From: Bacteroidales bacterium | GTDB lineage: Bacteria; Bacteroidota; Bacteroidia; Bacteroidales; UBA7960 | Assembly: GCA_003557965.1 (NCBI GenBank) | Contig: PWND01000135.1 | Span: forward strand, 1 to 19,004 | Direction: 5' to 3' | Length of the DNA: 19,004 nt | Shown: piece by piece, positions 15,413 to 19,004 of the stretch | Position numbering within the stretch: the first letter of the stretch is position 1 | How the letters are laid out: every line of letters begins with the position of its first letter | Position numbers and translations under genes: made by a program | The notes under the pieces: generated by a model | What the model was told of the DNA's origin: nothing | What the model saw: only the letters and a program-made list of their open reading frames with translations | Databases searched by the model: none

Positions 15413-18400
15413 ATGATTTTTAAAAATATTTTAAGAAGTTTTTTTTTACAGGCCTTTGTAGTATTTTATTTGCTTTCGGGGCCGCTATATTCACAAATCA
15501 CCAGCCAGCGAGAACAATTAGAAAACCTTTCTCAAGAGTTAGAAATTATTTATAAAGCTGAAAAAGAAGAGGCTGAAAGAATAGCTGATTCACTTGGCAT
15601 ACCTGTACGGCAGGAGCTACCCGGAGATGTAATAATTGAGCTTCAGGGATTTATTGATGGCTATCCGGATTACTACGTAACATATAACCTGGAGGGAGCT
15701 ACGGTTATAAAGACCAGCCAGTTGTGGCCAGGAGGCACTTCTGGTTTAGACTTAACCGGAGCCGGCCAAACTTTAGGGATGTGGGATGGAGGAGCCACAC
15801 GACTATCACACCAGGAGTTTGAGGGCAGAGCAATTCAGGCAGATAATGCCACATCTTTAAGTGGCCATGCTACTCATGTTGGAGCAACTATGATAGCAGG
15901 AGGAGTTGATGAAGATGCCAAAGGCATGTCGTATGAGGCAAACCTTGATGCGTATGACTGGAATAATGATGCATCACAGATGGCAGCCGCAGCAGCAAAT
16001 GGGTTACAGGTATCGCAGCACTCTTATGGCAGTATCGCAGGATGGCGATTTGATGAAGGAACGTGGTATTGGTATGGCGTGCCTTCAATTAGCGAGGTAG
16101 AGGATTACAAATTTGGATTTTATGACAGCAGGGCACATACCTGGGATTTAATATCCAATAACGCTCCAAACTATTTAATAGTAAAGTCAGTAGGAAATAG
16201 CCGTGGTACAGGGCCTGCGCCCGGTACAGGCCACTATGTATGGGATGGCAACAGTTGGGCTTATTCAACAACCACAAGAGACATAAATGGCGGAGATGAT
16301 GGCTATGATTGTATTCCAACTTATGGTAATGCGAAAAACATTATTTCTGTAGGTGCAGTTACTGCAGGCGGAGCTATGGCATCATTCAGTAGCTGGGGGC
16401 CTACAAACGATGGAAGAATAAAACCTGATATTGTAGCAAAAGGAGTAAGTGTTTACTCTGCAACAGCAACCTCCAACTCTTCCTACGGTAGTTGGAGCGG
16501 GACGTCAATGTCGGGGCCTATGGTTAGTGGCTCAATAGGCCTTCTTTTACAACACCACCAGGAACTTAATGAAACCAGCCCATCTTTAAGAGCATCAACT
16601 ATAAAGGCACTTATATTACATACTGCTGACGCATTAGACGGCCATCCCGGGCCAAATTACCGAAGCGGCTGGGGAATGATGAATACACAAAAAGCTGCTG
16701 AACTAATGTCTGAAAATGCTGAAGCAGGCGGAAATTCTAATATCAGGGAATTTACTTTAAGTGACGAACATAGCATTGAAATAGATGTTATCTCGGATGG
16801 AAACCCACTAAAAGCTACTATTGTGTGGGATGACCCCGCCGCTGAACCATTAGAGCCATCTCTTAACCCTACTACATTAATGCTCGTAAATGACCTTGAT
16901 ATGAGAATAATTGACTCTGAAGAGAATGTTTATTATCCATGGATATTAGACCCCGAAAATCCATCAGAACTGGCAACTACCGGCGACAACTTCAGAGATA
17001 ATGTTGAGCAAATCCTTATTATGGACACAGAGGCATGGGAAAACTATACAATAACTATTAGCCATAAAGACAACCTGGCTGATAGCTACCAGGAATTCTC
17101 ACTGATTGTATCCGGAATAGTACCTGAAAATCCTTTTAAGGAAGTTGTGTTTAATGTAATGACGTATGATGAAGAACCCGTTGAAGATGCCACTATTACG
17201 ATAAGTAAAGAAGCGAAAAGCAAAAGCAGCAATAATGAGGACAAGGATGAAGAAAGTGGCGAATGGATACACTGGGACACAGGGGAAAACGTTGCAGGAG
17301 TTGGCACAAATTCCTCGGCAAACTTTCATATTGCAAGCAGGTGGGAGCCTGAAGACCTTACTGAATATGACGGAAAACAAATTAAGCAAATAAGCTTTGT
17401 CCCAAAGTATGAGGAATGTATTTATACAATAAAAATCTGGGAGGGACCGAATGCAGTTGAAGTTTACTCTCAATATGTTCATAACCCGGTAATTGACGAG
17501 TGGAATATTGTGGAACTCAACCTTCCTTATATAATAGACTCTTCGGATGAGCTTTGGTTTGGTGTTAATATTAACACACAGGGAGGACGGCCTGCCGGAA
17601 GAGATGGCGGCCCGCAGGTTCCGGGTAAAGGAAATATGATATTCTTCAATGGCGAATGGTCTGAAGTATCAGACCTGAACTCAGACCTTACGCAAAACTG
17701 GAATCTTCAAGCCTATGTGGTTCCCGTAGAGCCTATGGTATTAAACACCGGTGCAGATGGCTCTGTTAGCTTTGAAGCACTTAGCGGGAGCTATTCATAT
17801 ATAGTTGAAAAAGAATCATACTTACCCGCTGAAGGCAGCTTTAATGTTGAAAGCTTCGACATGGAAGTTAATGTTGTTTTGTATGATGAAGATGGCTACT
17901 ACACTCTTACTTTGGAGGCAAGCCCTGAAAATGCAGGCGTTGTTTCCGGTGGTGGAACTTTCCCGGCAGATGCAACTGTTGAGATTTCAGCGGTGGCAAA
18001 TACCGGTTTCGACTTTGTTAACTGGACAGATACTGATAACAACTCCATTAGTGATGAAAGTGATTACCAGTTTACTATGCCAGAAGAGAATTTACAACTG
18101 GTTGCAAACTTCAGTTTGTCGGAATATACCTTAAGCGTTGAAGCCGACCCTGTTGGTAGTGGCTACTTTGTGATAAGTCCTGACCAGGATTTTTACAACC
18201 ATAATGATATTATAACAATAACAGCCTATGCAAATGATGGATACAGCTTCGAAGAGTGGCAGGAAGATGGAGAAGGAATAAGCAATAATGATGAACTGAT
18301 TTACACAATGCCTGCTGATGATGTTGTATTAACAGCTGTTTTTGAAGAAGAACCGGAGTATTATACACTACTGCTGGTATCAGATCCCATTGATGCCGGA

Positions 18401-18841
18401 ACTCTCTCGGGAAGCGGAAACTACCTGGAAGGAGAGTACGTTAATGTTTCTGCAACCGCAAATGAAGGTTATGATTTTATTAACTGGATTGATAGTGACG
18501 ATAACACATTAAGCAACAACAGTTCATTTTTGTACTCAATGCCCGGAAAAGATATAACTTTAATTGCTAATTTTAGCCTGGTTAATTACACGGGTGTTTT
18601 GGAAAAAGACGAAGTAATTGTGTTTCCCAACCCATTTAATGATAAAATTACACTGAGAAATACAGAAACTTTAAAACAAGTGGTAATTAGGAATATCCTT
18701 GGGCAAAAAGTCACATCAGTAATCCATGACGGGTCTGATAAAATAGTTTTTGAAGCTGGAGGTTTTCCACAGGGAGTATATCTTATTAAACTGTATTATC
18801 AAAATGGCGATATGCAGGTGAGAAAAATCATAAAAGAATAG
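15413..18841 (+). CDS. Secreted S8 (subtilisin-like) serine protease with InlB-like repeats and T9SS type A sorting domain
   Basis: This 1142-residue extracellular endoprotease starts with a signal peptide (1-27, ending GPLYSQ) and a charged, probably coiled-coil propeptide (30-65). The S8 domain (about 100-435) has the triad D125 (MWDGG), H152 (GHATHVG) and S365 (GTSMSGP), with oxyanion N262 (VGNSRG). A beta-sandwich follows (445-570), containing KATIVWDDP and LVNDLDM. A carboxypeptidase-regulatory-like fold (577-600 and 776-824) appears split by an adhesin-type module (about 615-770). Next come three InlB-like repeats (829-902, 905-978, 983-1056). The C-terminal T9SS domain (1066-1142) carries VFPNPF, NILGQKV and GVYLIKL. 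The protein should cross the outer membrane by T9SS and be released or surface-anchored after tail cleavage. It probably feeds on extracellular protein; the substrate is unknown. Confidence 0.95.
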   Translation: MIFKNILRSFFLQAFVVFYLLSGPLYSQITSQREQLENLSQELEIIYKAEKEEAERIADSLGIPVRQELPGDVIIELQGFIDGYPDYYVTYNLEGATVIKTSQLWPGGTSGLDLTGAGQTLGMWDGGATRLSHQEFEGRAIQADNATSLSGHATHVGATMIAGGVDEDAKGMSYEANLDAYDWNNDASQMAAAAANGLQVSQHSYGSIAGWRFDEGTWYWYGVPSISEVEDYKFGFYDSRAHTWDLISNNAPNYLIVKSVGNSRGTGPAPGTGHYVWDGNSWAYSTTTRDINGGDDGYDCIPTYGNAKNIISVGAVTAGGAMASFSSWGPTNDGRIKPDIVAKGVSVYSATATSNSSYGSWSGTSMSGPMVSGSIGLLLQHHQELNETSPSLRASTIKALILHTADALDGHPGPNYRSGWGMMNTQKAAELMSENAEAGGNSNIREFTLSDEHSIEIDVISDGNPLKATIVWDDPAAEPLEPSLNPTTLMLVNDLDMRIIDSEENVYYPWILDPENPSELATTGDNFRDNVEQILIMDTEAWENYTITISHKDNLADSYQEFSLIVSGIVPENPFKEVVFNVMTYDEEPVEDATITISKEAKSKSSNNEDKDEESGEWIHWDTGENVAGVGTNSSANFHIASRWEPEDLTEYDGKQIKQISFVPKYEECIYTIKIWEGPNAVEVYSQYVHNPVIDEWNIVELNLPYIIDSSDELWFGVNINTQGGRPAGRDGGPQVPGKGNMIFFNGEWSEVSDLNSDLTQNWNLQAYVVPVEPMVLNTGADGSVSFEALSGSYSYIVEKESYLPAEGSFNVESFDMEVNVVLYDEDGYYTLTLEASPENAGVVSGGGTFPADATVEISAVANTGFDFVNWTDTDNNSISDESDYQFTMPEENLQLVANFSLSEYTLSVEADPVGSGYFVISPDQDFYNHNDIITITAYANDGYSFEEWQEDGEGISNNDELIYTMPADDVVLTAVFEEEPEYYTLLLVSDPIDAGTLSGSGNYLEGEYVNVSATANEGYDFINWIDSDDNTLSNNSSFLYSMPGKDITLIANFSLVNYTGVLEKDEVIVFPNPFNDKITLRNTETLKQVVIRNILGQKVTSVIHDGSDKIVFEAGGFPQGVYLIKLYYQNGDMQVRKIIKE
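17897..18580 (+). repeat. Three tandem InlB-like (divergent B-repeat) modules within the subtilase
   Basis: Three units of about 74 residues start at 17897, 18125 and 18359. Each begins YTL-x-(L/V)-x-(A/S)-(S/D)-P, has A-N-x-G-(Y/F)-x-F near the middle followed by a conserved W, then MP, and ends in A-(N/V)-F. Units 1 and 3 are closest to each other (GGTF/GSGNY, FVNW/FINW, LVANFSL/LIANFSL). The copies are diverged at DNA level, so this is an old duplication. Such repeats are thought to act as spacers or adhesive stalks. Confidence 0.85.
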
Positions 18842-18849
18842 GCTTTATT

Positions 18850-19004
18850 ATGAGTGGTTTTCTTTTTGAACAAATAATTTTTGGCCCTATAAGAAGCAGG
18901 CGCCTGGGGGTATCTTTAGGGGTTAACCTGTTGCCGCTTAATGCTAAAATCTGTTCTTTCAACTGTTTGTATTGTGAGTGCGGTTTAACAACAGAAGATG
19001 ATAA
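18850..19004 (+). CDS. Radical SAM protein (COG0731-like), 3'-truncated by the window end
   Basis: Translation from the ATG at 18850 gives 51 codons with no stop before the end. It reads FGPIRSRRLGVSLGVNLLP and then C35-SFN-C39-LY-C42, the CxxxCxxC signature that holds the 4Fe-4S cluster of radical SAM enzymes. The FGPxxSRRLGxSLGxxLLP lead-in is typical of the COG0731 group, often labelled wyosine-synthetase-like although the bacterial function is poorly known. A fourth cysteine follows at 44 (CEC). The start is 8 bp after the subtilase stop codon, so read-through or co-transcription is possible. The rest of the gene is outside the window, so nothing can be said about its C-terminal domains. 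Confidence 0.85.
   Translation, partial: MSGFLFEQIIFGPIRSRRLGVSLGVNLLPLNAKICSFNCLYCECGLTTEDD

Noticed and set aside
17099..17482. 127-codon minus-strand frame inside the subtilase gene
   Set aside because: Antisense to the linker and adhesin-type module; no motif, no promoter, and the plus-strand gene is intact across it.
1..19004. CRISPR array, tRNA, rRNA, insertion sequence, prophage or defence cassette
   Set aside because: No regularly spaced repeats, cloverleaf-like or rRNA sequence, transposase or integrase motifs were seen. The AddA-like protein is better explained as recombination repair than as a defence island.

Overview
The window looks like a chromosomal segment from an AT-rich member of the Bacteroidota, probably a free-living Bacteroidia or Marinilabiliales-type bacterium; the exact taxon is inferred. 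Four things point there. The large secreted protease ends in a type IX secretion (T9SS) type A sorting domain. Several intergenic regions carry the Bacteroidota promoter -7 element TAnnTTTG, once with a perfectly spaced -33 TTG. None of the starts has a good Shine-Dalgarno sequence; they are preceded by A-rich stretches instead. The domain styles (lipoprotein M3 peptidase, InlB-like repeats ahead of a T9SS tail) are typical of the phylum.

Layout. 1-5370 (+): the 3' part of a 4-alpha-glucanotransferase (malQ), a PfkB-family sugar/nucleoside kinase, and an AddA/RecB-like helicase-nuclease 24 bp behind the kinase. 5558-7204 (+): delta-1-pyrroline-5-carboxylate dehydrogenase (pruA) with a hairpin-bearing leader, convergent with ansA, a cytoplasmic type I asparaginase (7220-8248, -). 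ansA and pruA would both feed amino-acid carbon into central metabolism. ansA is divergent from a ThiF/MoeB/HesA-type adenylyltransferase (8346-9023, +), which converges on a small exported beta-rich protein (9029-9490, -). 9491-10524: a self-contained unit with a near-ideal promoter, a leader, a four-helix membrane protein and a strong intrinsic terminator. 10565-11584 (+): a LacI-family repressor with a palindrome just ahead of its start. 11585-15109 (-): a U32-family protein of the TrhP/YegQ type, and upstream of it a lipoprotein M3 (Dcp-like) metallopeptidase, separated by an extragenic palindrome. 15413-18841 (+): an 1142-residue secreted subtilase with a T9SS tail, followed 8 bp later by the first 51 codons of a radical SAM protein that runs off the end.

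Most of this is housekeeping and peripheral metabolism: alpha-glucan breakdown, proline and asparagine catabolism, peptide degradation inside and outside the cell, RNA modification and recombination. I found no CRISPR array, tRNA, rRNA, integrase, transposase or phage gene, and no clear sign of a novel multi-gene system. The best second-look items are the subtilase's nested domain architecture, the AddA-like protein without an adjacent AddB, the palindrome with interleaved direct repeats at 12888-12941, the orphan E1-like enzyme without cysteine ligands, and the self-contained membrane-protein unit.
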